Of a stretch of 64,000 bases of DNA, positions 49,804-58,270 are shown in pieces. The notes beneath the pieces were generated by a model that did not search any database, had not been told where the DNA came from, and saw only the letters and a list, made by a program, of their open reading frames with translations. This stretch comes from Marihabitans asiaticum (GTDB taxonomy: Bacteria > Actinomycetota > Actinomycetes > Actinomycetales > Dermatophilaceae). The stretch's first letter is position 1; every line of letters starts with the position of its first letter. A program made the position numbers and the translations under genes. Where the stretch lies: positions 62,001 to 126,000 of the forward strand of contig NZ_VIUW01000003.1 of NCBI RefSeq assembly GCF_007828725.1, read 5' to 3'.

Positions 49804-50631
49804 ATGGCGAACTACACCGCCGCTGACATCAAGGAGCTGCGTGAGGCAACTGGCGCGGGCATGCTCGACGTCAAGAAGGCCCTCGACGAGGCCGATGGCG
49901 ACAAGGGCAAGGCGACCGAGATCCTTCGCGTGAAGGGCCTCAAGGGCGTCACCAAGCGCGAGGGCCGGACCGCCTCCAACGGTCTGGTCGCCGCGAAGGC
50001 CGAGGGCGGCGTCGGCACCCTCGTCGAGGTCCTCTGCGAGACCGACTTCGTCGCCAAGGGCGCCCCCTTCGGGGAGCTCGCGGACAAGGTCCTCGCTGCC
50101 GCCGTCGAGTCCAAGGCGTCCACCGCGGACGAGCTCCTCGCCGCGACCTACGAGGGCAGCACGGTCGCGGACCTGCTGACCGACGCCAACGCGACGATCG
50201 GCGAGAAGATCGAGATCAAGCGGATGGCGCGTCTCGAGGCGCCGTCGGTCGTGTCCTACCTGCACAAGACCAGCCCCGACCTGCCCGCGCAGATCGGTGT
50301 CCTGGTCGGCACCGAGGGTGGCTCGGAGGACGTGGCGCGCGACGTCGCGATGCACGTCGCGGCCTTCAGCCCGAGCGTGCTCACCCGCGACGAGGTCGAC
50401 GAGGCGACGGTGGCCAACGAGCGCCGCATCGCCGAGGAGACGGCCAAGGAGGAGGGCAAGCCCGAGCAGGCCCTGCCCAAGATCGTCGAGGGCCGAGTAA
50501 ACGGGTTCTTCAAGGAGAACGTGCTGCTCGAGCAGCCGTTCGCCAAGGACGCCAAGAAGACCGTCGGCAAGGTCCTCGAGGAGGCCGGGGCGACGGCCAC
50601 CGGCTTCGCCCGGTTCCGCGTCGGCAGCTGA
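49804..50631 (+). CDS. tsf: Elongation factor Ts
   Basis: A 275-residue nucleotide-exchange factor for EF-Tu. MANYTAADIKELREATGAGMLDVKKALDEADGD is the N-terminal domain and LCETDFVAKGAPFGELAD contains the TDFV contact motif; two dimerisation subdomains follow. It begins 45 bases after rpsB. A strong hairpin follows. Confidence 0.97.
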   Translation: MANYTAADIKELREATGAGMLDVKKALDEADGDKGKATEILRVKGLKGVTKREGRTASNGLVAAKAEGGVGTLVEVLCETDFVAKGAPFGELADKVLAAAVESKASTADELLAATYEGSTVADLLTDANATIGEKIEIKRMARLEAPSVVSYLHKTSPDLPAQIGVLVGTEGGSEDVARDVAMHVAAFSPSVLTRDEVDEATVANERRIAEETAKEEGKPEQALPKIVEGRVNGFFKENVLLEQPFAKDAKKTVGKVLEEAGATATGFARFRVGS

Positions 50632-50644
50632 CCTGCCAGACCCT

Positions 50645-50687
50645 CGAAGGGGGGTGGCCGCCCGCATCGGGGCGGCCACCCCCTTCG
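50645..50687. terminator. Terminator after tsf, its base formed by an inverted CGAAGGGG pair
   Basis: GGGGGTGGCCGCC and its complement GGCGGCCACCCCC form a 13-bp stem around CGCATCGG; the outer bases continue as CGAAGG/CCTTCG with one extra G on the left side. It lies 13 bases after tsf and seven before the stop of the convergent gene, so it can serve both. Confidence 0.7.
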
Positions 50688-50694
50688 CCGTCTC

Positions 50695-51282
50695 TCAGGT
50701 CCTCGGCCGTGGCTGGGTCCAGGGGTGGAAGAGCCGGGTGACGAAGGGCAGGAAGACATAGGTCATCCACGGGATGGCGAAGGCGCAGGTGAGCAGGACC
50801 CGAGCCCACGCGGGCCAGCCGTCGGTCGGCGCGGCGAGCAGGTAGGTCAGCGCCAGGCTGGTGGGGAAGAAGGCGAAGAAGATCACGACCATCTGCTTCC
50901 ACCGCGGCGGTGGCGCCGGGGCGTCGAGGTCCTCGACCGCGTGGTCGGCCGGCTCGTCGAACCAGCCCTCGATGCCGGTGCGGTGCTCGACCCTGGTGTC
51001 GCGGACGAGGTTGGTCCCGGTCGAGAGCCACCGGTTGCGCTCCGGCGAGCTCTGCCAGGTCGCCAGGCTCGCGGGGGAGTCGAACCGGTAGAGCATGTGC
51101 CAGTCGGCGGACTGGGGCGACGGGCGAACCCAGCCCGAGCCGAGGAAGCCGGGGAAGCGCTGGGCGAGAGTGGTGCCGGCCTCGGCCCAGGCGTGCATGA
51201 GGATCTCGTCCTCCGGGTCGACCCGCCGGGTGATGGCGACGGTCACGGGGCCGGTGGTGTCGGGCGAAGGGGGAGTGCTCAC
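50695..51282 (-). CDS. ABM-domain protein with two C-terminal membrane segments
   Basis: A 195-residue protein. Residues 10-105 resemble an antibiotic-biosynthesis-monooxygenase (dimeric ferredoxin-like) domain: VTVAITRRVDPEDEILMHAWAEAG and FPGFLGSGWVRPSP. The C-terminus has two hydrophobic segments (KQMVVIFFAFFPTSLALTYLL; WARVLLTCAFAIPWMTYVFL). Similar two-part proteins are known as hypothetical membrane ABM proteins. The function is unknown. GTG 51282 is chosen as the frame upstream runs through a region with no homology. Convergent with tsf, divergent from pyrH. Confidence 0.8.
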   Translation of the reverse strand: MSTPPSPDTTGPVTVAITRRVDPEDEILMHAWAEAGTTLAQRFPGFLGSGWVRPSPQSADWHMLYRFDSPASLATWQSSPERNRWLSTGTNLVRDTRVEHRTGIEGWFDEPADHAVEDLDAPAPPPRWKQMVVIFFAFFPTSLALTYLLAAPTDGWPAWARVLLTCAFAIPWMTYVFLPFVTRLFHPWTQPRPRT

Positions 51283-51408
51283 CGCCGCATTGTGCCTGCC
51301 GGGCGGTGGCGCGCCGAACCGGCTGCGCAGGCACGGGTGGACCCGCTGTGGGAGGATCACCAGGGCCGTCGACCGATGGCCGTTCCTGATGCGAAGGAGT
51401 GACCTTCC

Positions 51409-52137
51409 GTGGTGGAGACACCCCCGGCTCGTCGGTATCAGCGGGTCCTGCTCAAGCTCTCCGGCGAGGTCTTCGGCGGCGGCAAGATCGGGGTCGCCCC
51501 GGAGGTGGTGCGGGGGATCGCCAGCCAGATCGCCGACGCGGTGCGGGACGGGGTCGAGGTCGCGATCGTCATCGGTGGGGGCAACTTCTTCCGTGGGGCC
51601 CAGCTGCAGGAGCAGGGGATGGACCGCACCCGCGCCGACTACATGGGCATGCTCGGCACGGTGATGAACTGCCTTGCGCTGCAGGACTTCCTCGAGAAGG
51701 CGGGGGTCGACACCCGGGTGCAGACCGCGATCACGATGGGCCAGGTCGCCGAGCCGTACATCCCGCGCCGCGCGATCCGGCACCTCGAGAAGGGGCGCGT
51801 CGTGATCTTCGGCGCCGGGGCAGGCATGCCGTTCTTCTCCACCGACACAGTGAGCGCCCAGCGCGCCCTCGAGATCGGCGCCGACGCGGTGCTCATGTCC
51901 AAGAGCGGGGTCGACGGGGTGTACGACTCCGACCCCCGGACCAACCCCGATGCCCGCAAGCTGGACTCGGTCACCTACGACGACGCGCTGCGCCACGACC
52001 TCAAGGTCGTCGACGCTGCCGCCTTCAGCCTGTGCAAGGACAACGACCTGCCGATGGTGGTCTTCGGGATGGAGGGTGAGGGCAACATCACCCGCGGTCT
52101 GCGCGGTGAGGCGATCGGGACGCTGGTCCATCCCTGA
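51409..52137 (+). CDS. pyrH: UMP kinase
   Basis: A 242-residue bacterial UMP kinase of the amino-acid-kinase fold. [13 protein letters not shown] opens it, [10 protein letters not shown] binds the phosphate, and [30 protein letters not shown] and [15 protein letters not shown] follow in order. GTG 51409 lies behind GCGAAGGAGTGACC. A GTG one codon later is possible. It heads pyrH-frr-cdsA-rlmN. Confidence 0.97.
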   Translation: MVETPPARRYQRVLLKLSGEVFGGGKIGVAPEVVRGIASQIADAVRDGVEVAIVIGGGNFFRGAQLQEQGMDRTRADYMGMLGTVMNCLALQDFLEKAGVDTRVQTAITMGQVAEPYIPRRAIRHLEKGRVVIFGAGAGMPFFSTDTVSAQRALEIGADAVLMSKSGVDGVYDSDPRTNPDARKLDSVTYDDALRHDLKVVDAAAFSLCKDNDLPMVVFGMEGEGNITRGLRGEAIGTLVHP

Positions 52138-52239
52138 TCTGGGAGACTGTGGGCGCAGCCGCGCCCGCCGCAGCGGACCGCTGCCCGGCGAGAGACGAGA
52201 ACCGGCCGAGACGGCCGCGAGGACAAGGAGTCGAGCATC

Positions 52240-52797
52240 ATGATCGAGGACGCGCTCTTCGAGGCCGAGGAGAAGATGGACAAGGCCGTCGAGGTGGCCA
52301 AGGAGAACTTCGCCGGGATCCGCACCGGCCGGGTCAACCCCGGGCTCTTCAGCAAGGTGATGGTCGACTACTACGGCGCGCCGACCCCGTTGCAGCAGCT
52401 CGCCTCCTTCCAGACCCCCGAGGCGCGGGTCATGCTCGTCGCCCCCTTCGACAAGGGGGCGATGGGGGCGATCGAGAGCGCCCTGCGTGACTCCGACCTC
52501 GGTGCCAACCCGAGCAACGACGGCAACGTCATCCGGATCGTCATGCCCGAGCTGACCGAGGAGCGGCGCAAGGAGTACATCAAGCTCGCGCACAGCCAGG
52601 GCGAGGAGGCCAAGGTCTCCATCCGCCACGTGCGCCGCCACGCGAAGGACCAGATCGACAAGCTGGTCAAGGACGGCGAGGTCGGTGAGGACGAGGGGAC
52701 ACGGGCCGAGAAGGAGCTCGACACCCTGACCAAGAAGCACACCGAGACCGTCGACACCCTGCTCAAGCACAAGGAGGCCGAGCTCTCCGAGGTGTGA
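52240..52797 (+). CDS. frr: Ribosome recycling factor
   Basis: A 185-residue protein that splits post-termination ribosomes with [49 protein letters not shown] and the late [17 protein letters not shown] are standard. ATG 52240 follows GGACAAGGAGTCGAGC. The stop overlaps the cdsA GTG. Confidence 0.97.
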   Translation: MIEDALFEAEEKMDKAVEVAKENFAGIRTGRVNPGLFSKVMVDYYGAPTPLQQLASFQTPEARVMLVAPFDKGAMGAIESALRDSDLGANPSNDGNVIRIVMPELTEERRKEYIKLAHSQGEEAKVSIRHVRRHAKDQIDKLVKDGEVGEDEGTRAEKELDTLTKKHTETVDTLLKHKEAELSEV

Positions 52798-53714
52798 GCG
52801 CTCGCGCCTGCGTCGACATGAGTGACACCGCTGAGACGACCGCATCGTCGGGCCCCGAGGCGCCGGACCGGGCTCACCGGCACCTGGCTCCGGAGGCTCC
52901 GTCGAGCCGTGCCGGTCGCGACCTCAAGGCCGCGATCGGGGTCGGGGTCTCCCTCGCCGCGGCCGTGGCGCTCGGGCTCTTCCTCATGCCGGAGATCTTC
53001 GTCGGCATCGTCTGCCTGGCCATGGTCATCGCGGTCTGGGAGATGCGCCAGGCGTTGGCCGAGCACAGCTTCGCGGTCCCGCTCGTTCCCGTGGCGATCG
53101 GCGCGGTGAGCATGGTCGTCGCCGCGTACCTGCGCGGCCCCGAGGCGCTGGTGCTCGCAACCTGTCTGAGCCTGGTCGCGGTGCTCGTGTGGCGGGTGGC
53201 CGACGGCCTCGTCGGAGCGGTGCGAGACATCGCGGCCGGCGGCTTCACCCTCGTCTACCCCTGCTTCCTCGCCGGTTTCGCCGCGATGATGGTGGCCGAG
53301 CCGCAAGGGCAGTGGCGGATCTTCGTCTTCATCCTCGTCACCGTCTTCTCTGACATCGGGGGCTACGCCGTCGGCGCCACGCTCGGCAAGCACCCGATGG
53401 CCCCGTCGCTGTCGCCGAAGAAGTCCTGGGAGGGCCTGGCGGGATCGGTCCTCACCTGCGCTCTCGTGGCCGGCATCGCTGTCCCGCTGATCTTCGACGG
53501 CGCGCTGTGGTGGCAGGGCGCCTTGCTCGGCATGGTGGTCGCGCCGGTGGCCACGATCGGCGACCTCGTCGAGTCCAGCATCAAGCGCGACCTCGGGGTC
53601 AAGGACATGTCCAACCTCCTGCCCGGGCACGGCGGGCTGATGGACCGGCTGGACTCCCTCGCCCTGGTGGCCCCCGTCGTGTGGTTTGCCCTGCGCTTCA
53701 TCGCTCCGGTGTGA
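52794..53714 (+). CDS. cdsA: Phosphatidate cytidylyltransferase
   Basis: A 306-residue membrane enzyme making CDP-diacylglycerol from CTP and phosphatidate. There are about eight hydrophobic segments, and the family signature is complete: [21 protein letters not shown] followed by MDRLDS. The first 45 residues are a polar tail. GTG 52794 overlaps frr and suits coupling; ATG 52818 is the alternative. Confidence 0.95.
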   Translation: MSARACVDMSDTAETTASSGPEAPDRAHRHLAPEAPSSRAGRDLKAAIGVGVSLAAAVALGLFLMPEIFVGIVCLAMVIAVWEMRQALAEHSFAVPLVPVAIGAVSMVVAAYLRGPEALVLATCLSLVAVLVWRVADGLVGAVRDIAAGGFTLVYPCFLAGFAAMMVAEPQGQWRIFVFILVTVFSDIGGYAVGATLGKHPMAPSLSPKKSWEGLAGSVLTCALVAGIAVPLIFDGALWWQGALLGMVVAPVATIGDLVESSIKRDLGVKDMSNLLPGHGGLMDRLDSLALVAPVVWFALRFIAPV

Positions 53715-53721
53715 TGGGCCG

Positions 53722-54936
53722 ATGACCGACCTGCCGGACCCGAGCACGAGGCGCCCCCGACCGGGGCAGCTGACGATGACCGCGCCCCGCCGCGGCAAGC
53801 CGCCGCGGCACTGGGCCGACCTGACCGTCGCGGAGCGCGCGGAGGCGGTCACGAGCCGAGGCCTGCCGGCCTTCCGGGCCAAGCAGCTCTCGACCCACTA
53901 CTTCGTCCACCACACCGACGACGCGGCGCAGATGACCGACCTGCCCAAGACCGGTCGCGACGAGCTCGTCGGTGAGCTCATGCCGCAGCTGCTCACCCCG
54001 GTCCGCTCGATCAGCGCCGACCAGGGAGCGACGATCAAGTCGGTCTACCGGCTGCACGACGGGGCGCTCGTCGAGTCCGTGCTCATGCGCTACCCGCGGC
54101 GGGCGACGATCTGCATCTCCAGCCAGGCCGGGTGCGGGATGAACTGCCCGTTCTGCGCCACCGGCCAGGAGGGTCTGACCCGCAACATGTCGGCCGCGGA
54201 GATCGTCGACCAGGTGGTCGCCGCCAACCGGGTGCTCCAGGGCGCGGACACGGTGCTCGCAAGTCCCGGTGCCGAGCTGGGCGCCGAGGGTGAGGGGGAC
54301 GAAGGGGGAGAGTCACCGGCCCCGGGCCGCGGGGCCGACCGGGTGACCAACGTCGTCTTCATGGGCATGGGCGAGGCGCTGGCCAACTACAAGGCCGCGA
54401 TCTCGGCGATCCGCACGATGGTCGATCCGGCGCCGCACGGACTGGGGATGAGCGCTCGCTCGCTGACGATGAGCAGCGTCGGTCTGGTGCCGGGCATCGA
54501 CCGTCTGGCCGCCGAGGGCATCCCGGTGACCCTTGCCCTCTCCCTGCACGCACCGGACGACGAGCTGCGTGACGAGCTGGTCCCGATCAACACCCGGTAC
54601 AAGGTCGACGAGGCGATCGACGCCGCCCACCGTTACTTCCTCGCTACCGGCCGCCGGGTGAGCATCGAGTACGCGATGATCAAGGACATCAACGACCAGG
54701 CCTGGCGTGCCGACCTGCTCGCCGAGAAGCTCAATGCCCGCGGCCGCGGCTGGGTGCACATGAACCCGATCCCGCTCAACCCGACCCCGGGCTCGAAGTG
54801 GACCGCGTCCCGGCCGGGCGTGGAGCAGCAGTTCGTCGAGCGGCTCCGGGCCGGCGGCATCCCGACGACGGTGCGCGACACCCGGGGCAGCGACATCGAC
54901 GGCGCCTGCGGCCAGCTCGCCGCCGCCACCGCCTGA
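53722..54936 (+). CDS. rlmN: Dual-specificity 23S rRNA/tRNA adenine-C2 methyltransferase
   Basis: A 404-residue radical-SAM enzyme that methylates A2503 of 23S rRNA and A37 of tRNAs. The cluster cysteines are Cys138, Cys142 and Cys145 in GCGMNCPFC, and the C-terminal Cys in GACGQL forms the covalent adduct. [11 protein letters not shown] is the SAM-binding strand. An insertion of about 25-30 Gly/Glu-rich residues (about 176-205) stands just before it. ATG 53722 is chosen by homology, eight bases after cdsA. Confidence 0.95.
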   Translation: MTDLPDPSTRRPRPGQLTMTAPRRGKPPRHWADLTVAERAEAVTSRGLPAFRAKQLSTHYFVHHTDDAAQMTDLPKTGRDELVGELMPQLLTPVRSISADQGATIKSVYRLHDGALVESVLMRYPRRATICISSQAGCGMNCPFCATGQEGLTRNMSAAEIVDQVVAANRVLQGADTVLASPGAELGAEGEGDEGGESPAPGRGADRVTNVVFMGMGEALANYKAAISAIRTMVDPAPHGLGMSARSLTMSSVGLVPGIDRLAAEGIPVTLALSLHAPDDELRDELVPINTRYKVDEAIDAAHRYFLATGRRVSIEYAMIKDINDQAWRADLLAEKLNARGRGWVHMNPIPLNPTPGSKWTASRPGVEQQFVERLRAGGIPTTVRDTRGSDIDGACGQLAAATA

Positions 54937-54951
54937 GCGGGTCGCCGCGGC

Positions 54952-56115
54952 TCAGCGGGCGAGGATCAGCTCCGCCGCCTCCGCCACGTCATCGACGAGG
55001 TGGGTGCTCGAGCCGAGCTCACGCTGCGCGCCGAGAGCCTCCAGGGCCGGCACGACGGGGATCGTCCGGGTCCAGTGCTCGCTGTCGACGAGGATCAACG
55101 GCGGCACGGGCACCCCCACGCCGGCGTAGTACAGCGGGGTGACGGCCTGGAAGATCTCCTGGACCGTGCCTGCAGCGCCCGGGAGGACGACCAGCCCGGC
55201 GGTGCTGCGGCTGAGCAGGGCGTCCTCGCGGACGGCGTTGCTGAAGTACTTCGCGATCCCGCCGCAGAAGACGTTGGGCGGCTCGTGCCCGTAGAACCAC
55301 GTGGGGATGCCGACGCTGCGGATCCCCGTCGTCCCGTCGCGCAGCTTTTCCTCGCGCAGGTCGGTCCGGGTCTGCATCGCCACCTGCGCCCAGTCGTCGA
55401 TCGAGGGGCGGAAGGACGGGACGGTGGCGAGCCGGTCCAGCGCCTGCGCGAGCCGGTCGCTGGATCCCGCGAACGCCCCGAGGTTGGCGGCCTCCATCGC
55501 TCCGGGCCCGCCGCCGGTGATGACGACGAGGCCGGCGTCGGCGAGGGCGTGGCCGAGCGTGGCGGCGTCGGCGTACTCCGGGGTCCCGCGCTGCAGAGCG
55601 TGCCCGCCCATGACGCCGACCGCCTGGCGTCCGGCCAGCTGTTCGGTCAGCGCGTCCGTCATCGAGTCGTCGTGGATGGCGCGCAGCAGGGTAGCGAAGG
55701 TGTCGCGGTGGGTGCGCTTGTCCTGGCTCCACTCGTACGCCCGGGCGTCGGGGGTGGCCGCGTACCCACGGGCAGTCAGGTCCTCGTAGAGGTCGCCGGC
55801 CTGGTAGAGGGTGGCCCGGTAGGGGTTGATCGGGACGCCCGGGTCGGTGGGGAAGACCAGGGCGCCGTGCAGGCGAAGGTGGGTGGCGAGGCGGTCGCTG
55901 AGCCGCCCCCCGAGGATGACGAGCCCGTCGAGCTCGGTGCGGGCGAGGAGCAGCCCCTCGAAGGGGTGCAGGTCGAGGTCCTGGATCCGCACCCCGCGCA
56001 GCGGGGCGCGGGTGGCGAGCACCTCGCGCAGGTCGGTGGGCGTGGCGACCTCCCGCGCTGCCGGGTGGGTGCGGGTCTCGTCGCTGACCACCTCGGGTCG
56101 GTGCTGGCGCGTCAT
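54952..56115 (-). CDS. LOG-family protein (Rossmann-fold, nucleotide-related)
   Basis: A 387-residue protein. GGGPGAMEAANLGAF is the phosphate-binding signature of the lysine-decarboxylase-like (LOG) fold, and LPGAAGTVQEIFQ is a variant of its PGGxGTxxE motif, with Ala for the second Gly. The N-terminal 150 residues are an extra domain not found in small LOG cytokinin enzymes. The Glu and Arg pair expected for phosphoribohydrolase action is plausible. The cellular substrate is unknown. ATG 56115 is chosen over the longer frame. Convergent with rlmN. Confidence 0.82.
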   Translation of the reverse strand: MTRQHRPEVVSDETRTHPAAREVATPTDLREVLATRAPLRGVRIQDLDLHPFEGLLLARTELDGLVILGGRLSDRLATHLRLHGALVFPTDPGVPINPYRATLYQAGDLYEDLTARGYAATPDARAYEWSQDKRTHRDTFATLLRAIHDDSMTDALTEQLAGRQAVGVMGGHALQRGTPEYADAATLGHALADAGLVVITGGGPGAMEAANLGAFAGSSDRLAQALDRLATVPSFRPSIDDWAQVAMQTRTDLREEKLRDGTTGIRSVGIPTWFYGHEPPNVFCGGIAKYFSNAVREDALLSRSTAGLVVLPGAAGTVQEIFQAVTPLYYAGVGVPVPPLILVDSEHWTRTIPVVPALEALGAQRELGSSTHLVDDVAEAAELILAR

Positions 56116-56171
56116 GACCCGAGCCTGGCACAGCGGTGCTGGGCGATCCGCCGGGAGGCAGACGCCCAGGT

Positions 56172-56204
56172 GTGACACCACCGGGTCAGGTGGTACACTC
56201 GCGC
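56172..56204 (+). promoter_or_regulatory. Promoter-operator of the second toxin-antitoxin pair
   Basis: TACACT (56194-56199) is five bases before the antitoxin ATG. It is embedded in an inverted repeat, GTGACACCACC (56172-56182) and GGTGGTACAC (56189-56198), with ACCACC/GGTGGT arms. This fits an autorepressed leaderless operon. Confidence 0.55.
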
Positions 56205-56468
56205 ATGCCCACGACTCGTCCGCGTCACCAGATCACGGAGACCCCTGCTGTCGCCCGTGCCCTTGACCTCGCTGCCCAGCGTTGGCCGGGGGAGTCTCGC
56301 GGTCAGCTGCTGGTCCACCTGGTTCACGAAGGCAGCAAGGTCCTCGGCGAGGAGATGAATGACGGCGCGGCTCGGCGCGCGAGAGCTGTGGAGCTGACGA
56401 GCGCCAAGTACGTCGACCTCTTCGACGAGGACTACCTGCAGGACCTGCGCAAGGACTGGGCCGAGTGA
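56205..56468 (+). CDS. Antitoxin of a PIN toxin pair
   Basis: An 87-residue protein beginning MPTTRPRHQITETPAVARALDLAAQRWPG, a common opening of antitoxins paired with PIN toxins, with a helix-rich charged C-terminus (DEDYLQDLRKDWAE). The family is judged from this pattern and from coupling to the toxin. ATG 56205 is set by the TACACT element. The toxin GTG overlaps its stop. Confidence 0.85.
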   Translation: MPTTRPRHQITETPAVARALDLAAQRWPGESRGQLLVHLVHEGSKVLGEEMNDGAARRARAVELTSAKYVDLFDEDYLQDLRKDWAE

Positions 56469-56860
56469 TCACCCTGGATGCCAGCCTGGTCATCGCTCAC
56501 CTGTCGGCGCATGATGCGAACCACCATCGCGCCACCCGCTTCCTCCGTGACAGCACCACAGAGGTGCTTCTCATGCATCCGCTCAACCTGGCCGAGGTCC
56601 TCGTCGGTGGGGTGCGTGCGGGTCGCGGGCAGGAGATGCTCGAGGATCTGGGGGCGATGGGAATCACTGCCTCCGCTGCGGGCGAGAGCGACCCGCTCGC
56701 TCTCGCGACGTTGCGGGCCGAGACCGCGTTGAAGCTCCCCGACTGCTGCGCCCTCGCCACCGCGCTGAAGTCGGGCTCGGCGCTTGCGACGTTCGACGAC
56801 CGCCTCGCCCAGGTCGCGACCTCCCGTCACGTCATGGTGTTGCCCGACCGGCCGGACTGA
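56465..56860 (+). CDS. PIN-domain toxin (VapC-like)
   Basis: A 131-residue PIN-domain ribonuclease. Asp5 (LDASLV), Glu44 (NLAEVL), Asp93 (LPDCCAL) and Asp111/112 (TFDDRL) form the metal site. GTG 56465 overlaps the antitoxin stop (GTGA). It differs widely from the first PIN toxin, so the pairs are not recent copies of one another. A motif copy and a hairpin follow the stop. Confidence 0.9.
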   Translation: MITLDASLVIAHLSAHDANHHRATRFLRDSTTEVLLMHPLNLAEVLVGGVRAGRGQEMLEDLGAMGITASAAGESDPLALATLRAETALKLPDCCALATALKSGSALATFDDRLAQVATSRHVMVLPDRPD

Positions 56861-56865
56861 CGGCG

Positions 56866-56889
56866 CGAAGGGGGTGAGCCACCGGCTCA
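56866..56889. terminator. Short hairpin and motif copy between convergent genes
   Basis: CGAAGGGG (56866-56873) is followed by TGAGCC-ACC-GGCTCA (56875-56889), a perfect 6-bp stem reaching the stop codon of the convergent oxidoreductase gene. Confidence 0.4.
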
Positions 56890-58269
56890 GTGGCCGGTGA
56901 GACGGTCGAGCAGAGCCGCGGACCGGGCGGGCCGGCCCGTCGCCCGCTCCTCGCGGTCGGCCAGGCCCGCCAGCTGCAGCCCGGCGTTGACCCCCAGCCA
57001 GCGCAGCGGCTCGATCTCCCAGGACGGGGAGCGGTGCTGCACCCAGGGCAGCCCGGTCAGCCCGGTGCGCCGCCCGAGCACGAGGTCGGCGAGCGTCCGC
57101 CCGGCGAGGTTGGTCGCCGCCACCCCGTCGCCGACGTAGCCCCCGGCCCAACCGACCCGCGCGTCGGCCTCGAAGCCGACCGACGGGTGCCAGTCGCGGG
57201 GGATCCCCAACGGGCCGCCCCAGGCGTGGGTGAAGTTCAACTCCGCGTCAGGGAGCAGGTCGGTGAGCGTGCGGCGAAGGGAGGAGAAGACCGCCTCGTC
57301 GTGGTCGAAGGCCGGCGAGATCCGCGACCCGAAGTGGTACGGGGCACCTCGTCCGCCGAAGGCGATCCGGTCATCGACCGTGCGCTGCCCGTAGATGACG
57401 ACGTGCCCGTGGTCGGCGAAGACCTCCCGCTCGCGCAGTCCGATCTGCTCCCACTGCGCGGTGCTCAGCGGCTCGGTCGCCACCATGAGCGAGTAGACGG
57501 GAGCGAGCCGGCGGTGCACCCTGGGCAGGCTTGCGGTGTAGCCCTCGGTAGCACGGATCATCGTGCCGGCGGTGAGCGAGCCGCGCCCACCGACGGTGAC
57601 GAGGTGCCGGTCGCGGGTCGTCCGCCGCAGGCCGGTCACCGCGGAGCGCTCGGCGATCATCCCGCCGCGGGCCCGGACGAGACCGGCGAGCCCGTCGACG
57701 AGCCGGCGCGGGTGCACCCGCGCGCAGTGCGGGTCCAGCGTCGCGCCCCGCACCGCACGGCCCGGCGCATCGGCGACCGCGAAGCGCTCGAGAGTCTCCG
57801 CACGGGAGAGCCAGCGGGCGCCGCCGCCCCAGGTCGCATCGGCCTCCACCGCGGCCCGGGCCCGCTCGGCCTGGGCGTCTCCCCGCGCCAGGATCAGGCT
57901 GCCGCCCTTGACGAAGCCGGCATCCACCCCTTCGCCGCTGAGCACCGAGCCGACCTCGTCGACGGTGTCCCGCAACGCCTGGAGCATCGCCAGGGCGGCC
58001 GAGCGGCCGTGCCGGGCGGCGAGCCGCTCGGCACCGACCGGGAAGAGCGCGGACACCCAGCCGCCGTTGCGCCCGCTCGCGCCGAAGCCGATGTGCTCGG
58101 CCTCGAGGACGAGCACCGACAGCTCGGGCCGCTCGCGCAGCAGGTAGTAGGCGGTCCACAGGCCGGTGAACCCGCCGCCGACGATCGCGACGTCGACGTG
58201 GCTCGGCAGCGGCTCCGGGGCGGGCGCGACCTGGTCAGCCGCGCCGTCCCACCACAGCGGGTCGGTCAC
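56887..58269 (-). CDS. FAD-dependent amine oxidoreductase (DAO family, PuuB-like)
   Basis: A 460-residue flavoprotein. The ADP-binding motif VAIVGGGFTGLWTAYYL is at 27-43, EAEHIGFGASGRNGGW is the flavin loop of the glycine-oxidase-like family, and GYVGDGVAATNLAGRTLADLV closes the FAD site. Linkage with an aminotransferase, an aldehyde dehydrogenase and PotD/PotA suggests polyamine or gamma-glutamylputrescine oxidation. The gene follows the aminotransferase gene on the same strand with a one-base gap, so the two are in one operon. Confidence 0.86.
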   Translation of the reverse strand: MTDPLWWDGAADQVAPAPEPLPSHVDVAIVGGGFTGLWTAYYLLRERPELSVLVLEAEHIGFGASGRNGGWVSALFPVGAERLAARHGRSAALAMLQALRDTVDEVGSVLSGEGVDAGFVKGGSLILARGDAQAERARAAVEADATWGGGARWLSRAETLERFAVADAPGRAVRGATLDPHCARVHPRRLVDGLAGLVRARGGMIAERSAVTGLRRTTRDRHLVTVGGRGSLTAGTMIRATEGYTASLPRVHRRLAPVYSLMVATEPLSTAQWEQIGLREREVFADHGHVVIYGQRTVDDRIAFGGRGAPYHFGSRISPAFDHDEAVFSSLRRTLTDLLPDAELNFTHAWGGPLGIPRDWHPSVGFEADARVGWAGGYVGDGVAATNLAGRTLADLVLGRRTGLTGLPWVQHRSPSWEIEPLRWLGVNAGLQLAGLADREERATGRPARSAALLDRLTGH

Positions 58270-58270
58270 G

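Noticed and set aside
50695-52845. A 716-codon minus-strand frame spanning pyrH and frr
   Set aside because: Only its last 195 codons have protein character (ABM domain and membrane segments); the rest is the shadow of pyrH and frr.
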